From NCBI GenBank assembly GCA_039815365.1, contig JBCBZK010000004.1, positions 1-64,000 on the forward strand: a DNA stretch of 64,000 bases. The letters run 5' to 3'. The stretch's first letter is position 1, and every line of letters begins with the position of its first letter. The stretch comes from CALBPI01 sp039815365. Its GTDB lineage: Bacteria; Pseudomonadota; Gammaproteobacteria; Steroidobacterales; Woeseiaceae. The notes below the pieces were generated by a model that saw only the letters and a list, made by a program, of their open reading frames with translations, made no database searches and had not been told where the DNA came from. The position numbers were made by a program, and so were the translations under genes. Below, in pieces: positions 1 through 8,719 of this stretch.

Positions 1-2
1 AG

Positions 3-131
3 CACGATGTATTGCCTCCGCATGCTGTGGAGCAGTTCTCACCGTCCGCCGAACTCGATGCTGAGTGGGACGCCGAGAGTTTTCAATTTATTCAAGCGGT
101 TGTCGAGGCCGGTAAGAACATTCGCCGGTAA
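3..131 (+). CDS. C-terminal end of an unidentified protein (cut by window start)
   Basis: An open frame runs from the window edge to a TAA at 129-131 and would encode the last 42 residues of a protein ending GKNIRR. The tail is acidic, with an amphipathic segment (ESFQFIQAVVEAGKN). It lies 25 bp upstream of the next gene on the same strand and is probably part of the same transcript. I do not recognise the family, and too little is visible to assign a function. Confidence 0.6.
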   Translation, partial: HDVLPPHAVEQFSPSAELDAEWDAESFQFIQAVVEAGKNIRR

Positions 132-156
132 CGGCCATCGTCGCTAGGAGAACTTC

Positions 157-816
157 ATGACGGCATACAGTGCAATGCTGTTTTTTCACATTCTGTTACT
201 GGTCTTTTGGCTGGGAACCGACCTTGGCGTTTTTCTGGCGGCCAAGATTTCGGAGAAAGGCACGCTGTCTGCGGAGACACGCGCCACGGTACTCCAACTC
301 GGCATGGTATTGGATCGTCTACCGCGCTCGGCATTAACGTTGATCCTACCCAGCGGCGTGCAGCTCGCCGTGCTGGGCGGATATTTGCAAGCCCCCGGGG
401 CGCTACCGTTAGTACTTTGGATCGCGGGTTTCGTATGGCTTGGCATCTTGTGGTCAGGCTTCCTGAACCCAGAGACGCCAACAGAAAAACGCGCCATGCT
501 CATCAACTTTGTACTCAATGCTGTATTGGCGCTGACCGTAACAACAGCGGGTATTTGGCTGTTACTGGGCGATCAGGTTGCCGATTGGCTCGCAGGTAAA
601 GTCCTGCTGGTAGGTCTGGTGTTCGTCTGTGGCGTCGCGCTGGATATCTTGTTTAAACCGGCAGTCGGCACTTTCGTCAGTATCATGACGGAAGGCGCTA
701 CGGATGAAAAAAATACTGCGTACTCAAAACAGTTAGCACCGGTCTATTGGGTCGTGATCGCGATCTATGTGTTAGTGCTGCTCGCCACGTGGCTCGGCAT
801 CTCGAAAACGCTTTAA
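157..816 (+). CDS. Predicted integral membrane protein, about six TM segments
   Basis: The 219-residue product is almost entirely hydrophobic, with about six predicted membrane helices (roughly residues 5-28, 60-75, 83-103, 115-138, 144-165 and 190-214). The opening FFHILLLVFWLGTDLGVF, with an early His in the first helix, recalls the CopD/DUF2269-type membrane families, but no diagnostic motif lets me name it. The start is supported by a good ribosome binding site, AGGAG, eight bases before the ATG. It is followed 16 bp later by the HapK-like gene and likely heads a co-transcribed set. Function unknown. Confidence 0.8.
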   Translation: MTAYSAMLFFHILLLVFWLGTDLGVFLAAKISEKGTLSAETRATVLQLGMVLDRLPRSALTLILPSGVQLAVLGGYLQAPGALPLVLWIAGFVWLGILWSGFLNPETPTEKRAMLINFVLNAVLALTVTTAGIWLLLGDQVADWLAGKVLLVGLVFVCGVALDILFKPAVGTFVSIMTEGATDEKNTAYSKQLAPVYWVVIAIYVLVLLATWLGISKTL

Positions 817-832
817 GAATTGGAAATCAACA

Positions 833-1141
833 ATGACGTATATCGTAGTCTTATTTAACCTTGCGAGCGACGCGGATCTGGCCAAGTACGAAGCCTGGGC
901 GCGCGCCACGGATTTGCCCACCGTTAACGGCTTGAAGTCAGTCGATGCGTTTGATGTATTCAAGGCGAACGGCGTTCTGGGTAGCGATGCACCACCGCCC
1001 TTCCAGTATGTCGAGATCATTGCTGTCAACGATATGCAGACATTCGGCGAAGAAGTCGGCACTGAGACGATGCAAAAAGTGGCCGGAGAATTCCGCGCCT
1101 TTGCGGATGCACCTGTGTTTATGCTGACGCAGAAGCTGTAA
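833..1141 (+). CDS. REDY-like protein of the HapK family
   Basis: This 102-residue protein matches my memory of the REDY-like/HapK family: an opening beta strand YIVVLFNL, the block YEAWARATDLPTVN, a central PPFQYVEII strand and a terminal FMLTQKL. The fold expected is a small dimeric alpha/beta barrel like antibiotic-biosynthesis monooxygenases. The family is named after proteins from prodigiosin-type and related pathways, and its biochemical role is not settled. It sits 2 bp before an SDR oxidoreductase, which suggests both act on the same small molecule. No pigment-biosynthesis genes are visible, so a role in catabolism or detoxification is equally possible. Confidence 0.75.
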   Translation: MTYIVVLFNLASDADLAKYEAWARATDLPTVNGLKSVDAFDVFKANGVLGSDAPPPFQYVEIIAVNDMQTFGEEVGTETMQKVAGEFRAFADAPVFMLTQKL

Positions 1142-1143
1142 CG

Positions 1144-1980
1144 ATGTATCCCGAACTCTCTGGGAAAGTTGCATGTATAACCGGTGCTGGACGCGAAGCT
1201 GGAATCGGCGCTGCGATCGCATCACGATTAGCAGCCGAAGGCGTACATGTGGTGTTAGCCGATATCGGCCACGAAGCCGGTGAGAACTTTTCGCAAGACG
1301 CCATTGGCACAACCGATGAGCTGAACCGAATCGTTGCGGAGATTCAGGCGCGAGGCGGATCGGCGAGTGCAGCGTTGTGTGACGTACTCGATGAAGACCA
1401 GGTTCGCGAGCTGGCCGAATCCACACGCGACAAGCATGGCCGACTTGATATCTGGGTCAACAATGCTGGCGTTGGATATCTGATGAAACCGATCATCGAC
1501 ATGCCTGTCGACAAATGGGATGCAGTACTCGGCGTGAATCTGCGCGGCGCATTTTTGGGTACCAAGTATGCGGCGATCGCAATGAAAGCTGCCGGCAACG
1601 GTGGCAGGATTATCAATATCGCAAGTCAGGCTGCTAAATCCGGGTTCCCCTTTGCTAGTGCTTACACCGCGTCGAAGCACGGCTTGGTTGGACTTACGCG
1701 AGTTACAGCGATCGAGTTAGGGCCGGACGGGATCACTGCGAACGCCGTATGCCCGAATCACATCACCACAGGACTCGGCGCATGGCAAAACGATTTCTTC
1801 TCCGAAGCTACGGGTCGCAGTCTTGAGCAATACATGACAGACATGCGCTCCCGAATCCCGTTAGGCCGTAACGGACTGACCGAGGATATCGCCAAGGCGT
1901 GCGCTTTTTTGTCATCCGATGAGGCGTCGTACATCACCGGCGAGGCAATGAACGTGTCTGGTGGTGAGGAAATGCATTGA
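1144..1980 (+). CDS. Short-chain dehydrogenase/reductase (SDR)
   Basis: Classical SDR architecture in 278 residues. A Rossmann nucleotide-binding motif TGAGREAGIG lies at residues 13-22, NNAG at 106-109, a catalytic Ser in the IASQAA strand, and the catalytic pair Tyr174/Lys178 in YTASK. The C-terminal end (ITGEAMNVSGG) is the usual SDR closing block. It should oxidise or reduce an alcohol/ketone with NAD(P)(H); the substrate cannot be read. An insert of about 12 residues (ENFSQDAIGTTD) separates strand 2 from helix 3. The stop at 1980 is followed within 26 bp by the lipoprotein start, consistent with one operon. Confidence 0.9.
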   Translation: MYPELSGKVACITGAGREAGIGAAIASRLAAEGVHVVLADIGHEAGENFSQDAIGTTDELNRIVAEIQARGGSASAALCDVLDEDQVRELAESTRDKHGRLDIWVNNAGVGYLMKPIIDMPVDKWDAVLGVNLRGAFLGTKYAAIAMKAAGNGGRIINIASQAAKSGFPFASAYTASKHGLVGLTRVTAIELGPDGITANAVCPNHITTGLGAWQNDFFSEATGRSLEQYMTDMRSRIPLGRNGLTEDIAKACAFLSSDEASYITGEAMNVSGGEEMH

Positions 1981-2006
1981 GGCTGATCGCGCACGGAGAC
2001 ACCGCT

Positions 2007-2483
2007 ATGCGACAACTGACGTTCACGGTTCTGGTGCTCTGCTTCGTCAGCGCGTGTACCACCACAAGGCACACACCGCTCGAGAGTCCGCTCAAACAAA
2101 CCGGTGCATCGTGGGCCGAGTATTACAAGTCCGGAGATCTAGATGGACTCATGACGCTGTACGTCGACGATGCTGTGGTTGCTTTGCACGGCCAACCGAA
2201 GCTGGTTGGTGTTAAGGCAATACGCGAGTACTTCGCTCCCGGTATTGGCAAAACCGACGCCACGTTTGAGCTCGAATATGAACTTGTCGAGATGCACAAA
2301 GATATTGCGTATGCGATGGCGAAGTACTGGTTAGTGTCGCGCGCGCCTGGCACGGATCGTATCGTCTACAAGGACGCAGGCCGCTCGCTGTTGATCTACA
2401 AAAAAGACACTGATGGTCGCTGGAAAATTGCGGTTGATATTGATCAGGCAACACCTGATGTCGTTTTTCCGGCACCAGGCTAG
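2007..2483 (+). CDS. Lipoprotein with SnoaL-like/NTF2-fold domain
   Basis: I place the start at the ATG at 2007, which has GGAG eight bases upstream and gives a clean lipoprotein signal: short basic start, hydrophobic stretch and lipobox VSAC. An ATG 30 bp upstream overlaps the SDR gene and would bury the signal. The mature part resembles NTF2-like SnoaL/DUF4440 domains: WAEYYKSGDLDGLMTLYVDDAVV, then a GVKAIREYF helix, and near the end GRWKIAVDIDQ. Such domains bind or isomerise small hydrophobic ligands or act as scaffolds; no catalytic assignment is possible. It is probably anchored to a membrane facing the periplasm. Confidence 0.8.
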   Translation: MRQLTFTVLVLCFVSACTTTRHTPLESPLKQTGASWAEYYKSGDLDGLMTLYVDDAVVALHGQPKLVGVKAIREYFAPGIGKTDATFELEYELVEMHKDIAYAMAKYWLVSRAPGTDRIVYKDAGRSLLIYKKDTDGRWKIAVDIDQATPDVVFPAPG

Positions 2484-2547
2484 CTAGGCGCAAACCCCTC
2501 CTCAGAGGGTTGGTTCGATGCGTTACCGCCTATACGAGTAAATATCG

Positions 2548-3369
2548 ATGACTGAATGGCAGCTACCGCACGAATTCGTTTTCGACGGACAGACGATTCG
2601 TTACGAAATCGTCGGCGACGGTCCGCCGCTTGTGATGGTGCATGGAACGCCATGGTCGTCGTTCAATCTGCGTCATCTTATCGGTGCGATGTCCCGTGAC
2701 TTTACGGTGTACTACTACGATCTTCTTGGCTATGGGCAATCGCAAAAATCAGTTGGCGATGTCTCGCTCGGTATTCAAAATCGTATTCTGGATGCGCTGA
2801 TTCAGCATTGGGCATTAGAGAATCCTTCGATCATTGGTCATGATTTTGGTGGCGCTACTGTGCTGCGGACGCACCTTATCGATCAACGCAGCTTTGAGAA
2901 CATCGTTCTGATTGATCCGGTTGCGATGTCACCGTGGGGGTCACCCTTCTTCAAGCATGTGCAACAACATGAAGCCGCATTTGCCGGTATGCCGGACTAT
3001 ATTCATGAGGCGGTCGTGCGCGCCTACGTCAGTACTGCCGCGTTCGGGCCGATCGCTGAGGAAACGTTACGAGGTATCGTCTTGCCGTGGACCGGCGCTG
3101 AAGGAAAACCCGCTTTCTATCGACAAATTGCTCAGGCAGATTCTGCATTTACGCAAGAGGTTCAATCGCGCTATTCCGACGTCACGCCGCCGGTACTGAT
3201 TCTTTGGGGCGAGCACGACAGTTGGATTCCTGTCGCACAAGCAGAGGCGCTACACGCCGTGATTCCGCACTCCCAACTCGCTGTCATTCCGGATGCAGGG
3301 CATCTTGTCATCGAGGAACGCCCGGAGTTGTTGGTCAATCAGATACGCCCGTTCTTGTTAGGTGATTAA
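2548..3369 (+). CDS. Alpha/beta hydrolase with Asp nucleophile (dehalogenase/epoxide hydrolase-like)
   Basis: 273 residues with the full alpha/beta-hydrolase core: oxyanion motif HGTP, nucleophile elbow GHDFGG, acid in WGEHDSW and base in DAGHLVIEE. The triad reads Asp99-Asp224-His252. An Asp rather than Ser nucleophile is characteristic of haloalkane/haloacetate dehalogenases and epoxide hydrolases, which work through an ester intermediate. The presence of a cap-like insertion between residues 125 and 200 fits. The substrate is unknown. It closes the first plus-strand gene group and is convergent with the DUF445 gene 20 bp further on. Confidence 0.85.
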   Translation: MTEWQLPHEFVFDGQTIRYEIVGDGPPLVMVHGTPWSSFNLRHLIGAMSRDFTVYYYDLLGYGQSQKSVGDVSLGIQNRILDALIQHWALENPSIIGHDFGGATVLRTHLIDQRSFENIVLIDPVAMSPWGSPFFKHVQQHEAAFAGMPDYIHEAVVRAYVSTAAFGPIAEETLRGIVLPWTGAEGKPAFYRQIAQADSAFTQEVQSRYSDVTPPVLILWGEHDSWIPVAQAEALHAVIPHSQLAVIPDAGHLVIEERPELLVNQIRPFLLGD

Positions 3370-3389
3370 ACGGCAGTATCAAAAATGCG

Positions 3390-4646
3390 TCAGACGAAAA
3401 ACGCGTGCCACAGTGTGTAGAGCGCCAAACCGGCGAGGCCACCAACAAGCGTTCCGTTGATCCGAATGAATTGCAGATCGTGGCCGACACGTTGCTCAAT
3501 CAGATCTGCTGCCATATCGGCATCCCAGCTACGGACCGTTTCTGAGACTACTCGAGTGATTTGATCACGATATCGGGTGATCACATATAGGGCAGCATCA
3601 CGCAGGGACTGATTGATTTCGTCTCGAAGCTCAGGCTCGCGCGATAAGCCATCACCCATGCTAACGAGCGCTTCGGTAATACGCTGGCGAAATGCGGATG
3701 TCGGATCTTGCGCTTCGCGCAGCAAGAACTGGGAGACGTCGTTCACCACAGCCGACAAATAATCCGCCAGGCGCGGATGATCAAGTAAATCCTGCTTGAG
3801 CTGTTCGCCTCGCGCGATCAGTGACTCATCATTTTTCAACGCATCAACAACATCGGCAAGCACACTGCGCAGATGTTCACGCGCACTTTGTTCACCCGTT
3901 ACAGCATCGTCGGCTAACGCAGATTCGACCTCTGTGACCAAGCGTCGATAAATGCGTTCGTCGACAAATCCCGGAATCCACCAGGGGCTGCGCTCACCGA
4001 CCGTGTCGCGTAGTTCTTGTCGGTTTTCATCGAATTGATTTTGCGCAAGCGTAACGATGCCAGTCAACAAGGTGTCGTCAGGGTCATTGATGATCAGCAT
4101 CTCGAGCACTTGGCCAAGGATCGGCGTAATGCGCATTTCCGAAAGCGTGCCGTGCAGGTTCTCTTTGACTAACGCACGCAGCGCTTTGTTGTCACCAGCA
4201 CGTACCACGCGTTTCAACACGCGCGCGACATCTTCGGTCAACCGGGCCGCGTTATCCGAACGTCCCAGCCAGTCCGCCGCAACACCTGCAACATCGATTC
4301 GATCCAGACGCGGCCCAAGTGCTTCGCGATTCAGGAAGTGTGTGCCAATGAAGTCGGCCAGCGTTTCGCCAATCTCATCCTTACGACGTTTGATGATCGC
4401 CGTGTGCGGGATCGGCAACCCCATCGGCTCGCGGAACAACGCTGTCACAGCAAACCAGTCAGCCAGTGCTCCGACGGTACCGGCCTCGGCGAACGCACGC
4501 ACATAGCCCAACCACGCGTAGGAAGGCTCAAGCCAACCCGTCACGAGATACAGACACAGCATCGCCAAAAGCAACAAGTGCGCCAGCCACTTCATATGCC
4601 TTAGTCGTCTAAGGCGTCGCTCTTCGTTGTCAGCGACTGTCATCAT
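3390..4646 (-). CDS. DUF445 family membrane protein
   Basis: 418 residues with a hydrophobic helix near the N-terminus (about 20-40) followed by the family block FAEAGTVGALADWFAVTALFR, written here in part: GALADWFAVTALF, and PHTAIIKRRKDEIG. A long, charged helical middle and a final hydrophobic segment (GGLAGLALYTLWHAFF) complete the typical DUF445/YjiN layout. The role of the family is unknown; a membrane-spanning scaffold is a reasonable guess. It begins 6 bp after the hemE stop and is therefore probably the last gene of the aroK-aroB-dgt-pyrF-hemE transcript. A tandem ATG pair makes the start ambiguous by one codon. Confidence 0.85.
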   Translation of the reverse strand: MMTVADNEERRLRRLRHMKWLAHLLLLAMLCLYLVTGWLEPSYAWLGYVRAFAEAGTVGALADWFAVTALFREPMGLPIPHTAIIKRRKDEIGETLADFIGTHFLNREALGPRLDRIDVAGVAADWLGRSDNAARLTEDVARVLKRVVRAGDNKALRALVKENLHGTLSEMRITPILGQVLEMLIINDPDDTLLTGIVTLAQNQFDENRQELRDTVGERSPWWIPGFVDERIYRRLVTEVESALADDAVTGEQSAREHLRSVLADVVDALKNDESLIARGEQLKQDLLDHPRLADYLSAVVNDVSQFLLREAQDPTSAFRQRITEALVSMGDGLSREPELRDEINQSLRDAALYVITRYRDQITRVVSETVRSWDADMAADLIEQRVGHDLQFIRINGTLVGGLAGLALYTLWHAFFV

Positions 4647-4652
4647 GCCGCG

Positions 4653-5720
4653 TTAGCTGGAATGAAACCGTGGACTGAACTCTTGCAATGCATCAACCAT
4701 GACACCAACTTTCGCCGGATCGATTTCCGGGTGGATACCATGACCGAGATTAAAAATATGCCCCGGGCCCGTACCGTAACTTTCCAAGACACGCAGAACA
4801 CCGTCACGAATTGCCTGGTCGCTGGCGTATAGCAAGCTGGGATCAAGATTGCCTTGCAAAGCGACTTTGTCCTTAACCAGTGCACGCGCCTCGCCCATGT
4901 CTGTCGTCCAATCGACACCCAAACCGTCGCAACCCGAATCAGCCATCATCGATAAGCGCGCGCCCGCCCCTTTCGTAAACAACATGACGGGGACTTTGCG
5001 ACCATCACGCTCACGATGTAAGCCGTCAACGATCGCTTGCATGCTGGCGAGTGAATAACGCGCATACATGGATGGCTCGAGCACTGAACCCCAGGTATCA
5101 AATACCATCACGGCCTGCGCGCCCGCTTCGATCTGTGCGTTGAGGTAGTCGGTGGTCACCGTTGCGAGTTTGGCCATCAATGCGTCCGCGGCTTCTGGCT
5201 CGCTATACAACAATGCTTTAGCTTTGCTGTACGTTTTGCTGCTGCCGCCTTCGATCATGTAGGTTGCGACGGTCCAGGGACTACCGGCGAAACCGATCAA
5301 CGGCACGCTGCCGTCCAGCGCCGTACGAATCGTGGACACGGCGTCCGTCACATACCCTAACGTGTCGCTGACGTCCGGTACGGGCAGCTTTTTGATATCG
5401 GCGACCGAGTCAATCGTGCGCTTGAACTTCGGCCCTTCACCAGCAGAGAAGTACAACCCCAGGCCCATCGCATCAGGGACTGTCAAAATATCGGAAAACA
5501 AAATCGCGGCGTCGAACGCGTAGCGACGCAGTGGTTGCAGCGTCACTTCGCAGGCTAACTCGGCGTTCCGGCACAACGACATGAAGTCGCCTGCCTCAGC
5601 ACGGGTCGCGCGATACTCCGGTAAGTAACGCCCTGCTTGGCGCATCATCCAAATCGGCGTGCGGTCAACAGGTTGGCGCATCAGTGCACGCAAAAAACGG
5701 TCGTTCTTAAGCTCTGTCAT
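4653..5720 (-). CDS. hemE: Uroporphyrinogen decarboxylase
   Basis: HemE removes four acetate carboxyl groups from uroporphyrinogen III to give coproporphyrinogen III in haem synthesis. The 355-residue protein has the family signature PIWMMRQAGRYLPEYR close to the N-terminus, the catalytic-Asp block (AAILFSDILTVPDAMG), the loop GFAGSPWTVATYMIEG, and the C-terminal FNLGHGIHPEIDPAKV. Length and motif spacing are normal. It lies 18 bp downstream of pyrF on the same strand. The same window also carries hemW and a haem-copper oxidase cluster. Confidence 0.97.
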   Translation of the reverse strand: MTELKNDRFLRALMRQPVDRTPIWMMRQAGRYLPEYRATRAEAGDFMSLCRNAELACEVTLQPLRRYAFDAAILFSDILTVPDAMGLGLYFSAGEGPKFKRTIDSVADIKKLPVPDVSDTLGYVTDAVSTIRTALDGSVPLIGFAGSPWTVATYMIEGGSSKTYSKAKALLYSEPEAADALMAKLATVTTDYLNAQIEAGAQAVMVFDTWGSVLEPSMYARYSLASMQAIVDGLHRERDGRKVPVMLFTKGAGARLSMMADSGCDGLGVDWTTDMGEARALVKDKVALQGNLDPSLLYASDQAIRDGVLRVLESYGTGPGHIFNLGHGIHPEIDPAKVGVMVDALQEFSPRFHSS

Positions 5721-5738
5721 GGTTCGGTCCTGAAACGC

Positions 5739-6446
5739 TCAACTAAAGTGCTGGCGGATAGTTTGAATAATAGCTTGCGCGGCAGCGCGTGGATCTGGCG
5801 CATTGCGGATCGGGCGGCCCACAACAATGTAGTCAGCGCCGTTTTCAAATGCTTGCGACACGCTGACCACGCGTTTCTGATCGTCGGCCGGACGGTTGTC
5901 GACTGGACGAATACCTGGCGTTACCACAAGCAAGCGCTCATCAACGGTATCGCGCAACATGGGTACTTCCAGACCCGAAGAAATCACACCGTCACACCCG
6001 GCTTCGAGCGCGCGCTTGGCGCGCGACGCTACTAGCGCCGGCACATCACAATCGAAACCCAAATCGTCCATGTCACCACGATCCAGACTGGTCAACACGG
6101 TGACCGCAAGAATCTTCAGCTCGCCTTTTTCGCTCGCCGCAGCCTCCATGATCGCCTGATTGCCATGCACCGTACAGAACGTTGCGCCTCTGGCCGACAG
6201 ATTCTTGACTGCCGCAGCCACTGTGGCCGGTACGTCGAACAGTTTGACGTCGATGAACACTTTCTTGCCTTTGGCGATAAGCCAGTCCAGCAGTTCGAAA
6301 TAGCCCTCTCGCATCGCGAGCTCAAGGCCAATTTTGTAGAACTGCACGGCGTCGCCCAGCTGATCAACAAGCGCGCGCGCTGCATCCGCATCTGGCACGT
6401 CCAGTGCAAAAATCAAGCGCTCTTCCGGCGCGATAAGCTTGGGCAT
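5739..6446 (-). CDS. pyrF: Orotidine 5'-phosphate decarboxylase
   Basis: PyrF decarboxylates OMP to UMP, the last step of de novo pyrimidine synthesis. The 235-residue protein has the N-terminal ALDVPDADAAR strand and the catalytic charged array DVKLFDVP (Asp-x-Lys-x-x-Asp) near residue 70. It also has the phosphate-binding end TPGIRP...YIVVGRPI. Length is standard for the short bacterial form. The gene sits in a minus-strand run between dgt (31 bp upstream) and hemE (18 bp downstream), so it is likely co-transcribed with both. Confidence 0.96.
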   Translation of the reverse strand: MPKLIAPEERLIFALDVPDADAARALVDQLGDAVQFYKIGLELAMREGYFELLDWLIAKGKKVFIDVKLFDVPATVAAAVKNLSARGATFCTVHGNQAIMEAAASEKGELKILAVTVLTSLDRGDMDDLGFDCDVPALVASRAKRALEAGCDGVISSGLEVPMLRDTVDERLLVVTPGIRPVDNRPADDQKRVVSVSQAFENGADYIVVGRPIRNAPDPRAAAQAIIQTIRQHFS

Positions 6447-6477
6447 TGACCTGTACTCCGCTGTGACCCGCAGCGTG

Positions 6478-7647
6478 CTAGTTTACCTGAGACGGCGACA
6501 CGATCACGCCTTGATCCATCAGTTCGGTATGCATATTAATTGCAAACCGATCGGTCATTCCTGCCAGATAGTCGGCAATCACGCGCTTGCGCTGCATCTC
6601 ATCCTGCGGACCATCGGGTGTTCTCCGTGCCCGGTGTGCTTCAGGGATCAATTCATAGCGTTGGTCGAGCGCGCAGAACAAATCCTGAACGATTTGTCTG
6701 GAGCGTTCCTGAACCTTCTTGACGGAAGGGTGATGGTACAAATTGGCGTAGAGAAACTTCTTGAGCGATGCATGGGCCTCGAATACTTCATCCGATAACC
6801 GGATCAGCGCCGATCCATGCTGGCGCAGCGCGTCGCTATCTTTGGGAGCGGCAGCGGCAATCAGTGCCTTACTATGCTGGGTCAGGTCGCGCACAACCAT
6901 CGCGATCATACGACGCTTCACTTCATGGATGAGCCGGTTGCGTGCAAGCTTCGGGTATTTTTTGGTGACCTCCCGATACGGCACATCAAACAGCGTCTCG
7001 GTGCGCAGCGCATCGATATCAAGCAAGCCGGCACGCAAGCCGTCATCGACATCGTGATTGTTGTAGGCCATAGCGTCGGCAATGTCAGCCAGTTGCGCCT
7101 CGCCACCCGGCAGCGTGCGCGCAAGAAACCGTCGCCCGACATCACCCAGACGTTTCGCATTGGTTTTTGAGCAGTGCTTCAGGATGCCCTCCCGCGTTTC
7201 GAACGTCAGATTCAGACCATCGAATTCGGCATACTTTTCTTCCAGCGTGTCGACGATTCGCAGCGACTGCAAATTGTGTTCAAAGCCGCCCCAATCACGC
7301 ATACAGGCATTCAATGCATCTTGCCCAGCATGTCCGAACGGCGTATGGCCAAGATCGTGCGCCAAACAGATCGCCTCGGTCAGAGCCTCATGCAAACCCA
7401 GTGCAACCGCTACCGTGCGAGCGATTTGCGCGACCTCAATGGAATGCGTCAGACGCGTGCGAAAATGATCGCCCTCGTGGTTCACGAACACCTGGGTCTT
7501 GTACATCAGGCGTCGGAATGCCGTCGAGTGAATGATCCGGTCGCGATCACGATGGAATGCGCTGCGCGAGGCCGGACCAGGCTCTGCGTGTACGCGACCG
7601 CGACTGCTGTGCGGGTGCGATGCATAAGGTTGCAGGGCGTCAGCCAC
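6478..7647 (-). CDS. dgt: Deoxyguanosinetriphosphate triphosphohydrolase-like HD protein
   Basis: Dgt-type enzymes hydrolyse dNTPs to deoxynucleosides plus triphosphate and help set dNTP pools. Visible motifs are SAFHRDRDRIIHSTAFRRL, the HD-domain ligands in RTRLTHSIEV, and LAHDLGHTPFGHAG, followed by MAYNNHDVDDGL. I prefer the GTG at 7647 as start: it gives a protein of about 389 residues opening like relatives and overlaps the aroB stop by only 8 bp. An ATG at 7683 would add 12 residues and a 44-bp overlap. It belongs to the alphaproteobacterial/xanthomonad-like short Dgt group rather than the long E. coli form. Confidence 0.9.
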   Translation of the reverse strand: MADALQPYASHPHSSRGRVHAEPGPASRSAFHRDRDRIIHSTAFRRLMYKTQVFVNHEGDHFRTRLTHSIEVAQIARTVAVALGLHEALTEAICLAHDLGHTPFGHAGQDALNACMRDWGGFEHNLQSLRIVDTLEEKYAEFDGLNLTFETREGILKHCSKTNAKRLGDVGRRFLARTLPGGEAQLADIADAMAYNNHDVDDGLRAGLLDIDALRTETLFDVPYREVTKKYPKLARNRLIHEVKRRMIAMVVRDLTQHSKALIAAAAPKDSDALRQHGSALIRLSDEVFEAHASLKKFLYANLYHHPSVKKVQERSRQIVQDLFCALDQRYELIPEAHRARRTPDGPQDEMQRKRVIADYLAGMTDRFAINMHTELMDQGVIVSPSQVN

Positions 7648-8719
7648 CGACTGCCGCCAGAGTCTGCGTGAGGCGCGCATCATCGTACGCGTCAGTCACG
7701 AATGCATCTCCCAACGAGCGCAACAAGATCAAGCGAATCCTGCCTGCCAGAACCTTTTTGTCATGACCCATCGCCTTGAGCAGCGCATCGGCATCCAGAC
7801 CGGGCGCCGCAACGGGCAGCCCTGCCGCTGCAAGCAAGGCAACCAAGCGCTGTTGCTCATCGGCATCGATCGCGCTCATTTGCGCCGCCAGCCGCATACC
7901 GATCGCGACGGCCTCGCCGTGCAACCAGGTTGTATAGCCCGTGACAGCCTCAACAGCATGTCCGAACGTGTGGCCGAAATTCAGTAGGGCGCGATTACCC
8001 TGTTCGGTTTCGTCGTCTGCGACCACGCGCGCTTTGAGCGTACAGCATTGCGCGACGGCATAAGCCACGGCTTCCGGGTCACGCGCGCGCAGTGCCTCGA
8101 TATTTGCTTCGAGCCATTCGAAAAAGGCGAGATCCATAATCGCGCCGTACTTGATGACTTCGGCGAGACCGGCGCTGTACTCACGAGGATCCAGCGTACT
8201 CAAGGTATCGGTGTCAATCACGACACCGACTGGCTGATGAAACGCACCGATCAGGTTCTTGCCGCGTGGGTGATTGACGCCGGTCTTGCCGCCTACCGAC
8301 GAATCAACCTGCGCTAACAGCGTTGTCGGCACTTGCACAAAAGCGACGCCACGCATAAAGCATGCCGCCGCAAACCCGGTCATGTCGCCGACGACACCGC
8401 CACCAAGCGCAATAAACGTCACGTCACGTGCTGCGTTACTCGCCAGTGCCGTATCCAGAATATCGGCAACATGCGCTAACGTTTTGTACTGCTCGCCATC
8501 CGGCAGGACGTGCACCTGGCAATCGATGCGGCCCAGAGCGACCAGCAATGCGTCAAGGTACAGCGGCGCGACAGTGTGATTGCTCACAACGATTGCCTGT
8601 TGCCCGCGCACGAGCGATGCAATCCGGTCGCCGTCAGTCAGCAGTCGTTGGCCAATGTGGATATCGTAGCTGCGCCCTGCGAGCGCGACGGTTACCGTCG
8701 TTATTGCGTTTTCGCTCAT
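7640..8719 (-). CDS. aroB: 3-dehydroquinate synthase
   Basis: AroB converts DAHP to 3-dehydroquinate using NAD and a divalent metal, the second step of the shikimate pathway. Motifs: the NAD-binding DGEQYKTL and GGGVVGDMTGFAA, VPTTLLAQVDSSVGGKTGVNHP, and the metal-binding HGEAVAIGM and NFGHTFGHAVE. The ATG at 8719 overlaps the aroK stop in an ATGA arrangement, the usual sign of translational coupling; an upstream ATG at 8743 is inside aroK and less likely. The protein is about 359 residues, a normal length. Confidence 0.97.
   Translation of the reverse strand: MSENAITTVTVALAGRSYDIHIGQRLLTDGDRIASLVRGQQAIVVSNHTVAPLYLDALLVALGRIDCQVHVLPDGEQYKTLAHVADILDTALASNAARDVTFIALGGGVVGDMTGFAAACFMRGVAFVQVPTTLLAQVDSSVGGKTGVNHPRGKNLIGAFHQPVGVVIDTDTLSTLDPREYSAGLAEVIKYGAIMDLAFFEWLEANIEALRARDPEAVAYAVAQCCTLKARVVADDETEQGNRALLNFGHTFGHAVEAVTGYTTWLHGEAVAIGMRLAAQMSAIDADEQQRLVALLAAAGLPVAAPGLDADALLKAMGHDKKVLAGRIRLILLRSLGDAFVTDAYDDARLTQTLAAVGG

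Noticed and set aside
2492..2511. Small hairpin (AACCCCTC...GAGGGTT) after the SnoaL-like lipoprotein gene
   Set aside because: The stem is short with a bulge and no T-tract follows on either strand, so I do not call a terminator.
6817..7468. Long open frames on the plus strand opposite dgt
   Set aside because: They are shadows of the conserved dgt coding sequence, with atypical composition and no recognisable domain or ribosome binding site.
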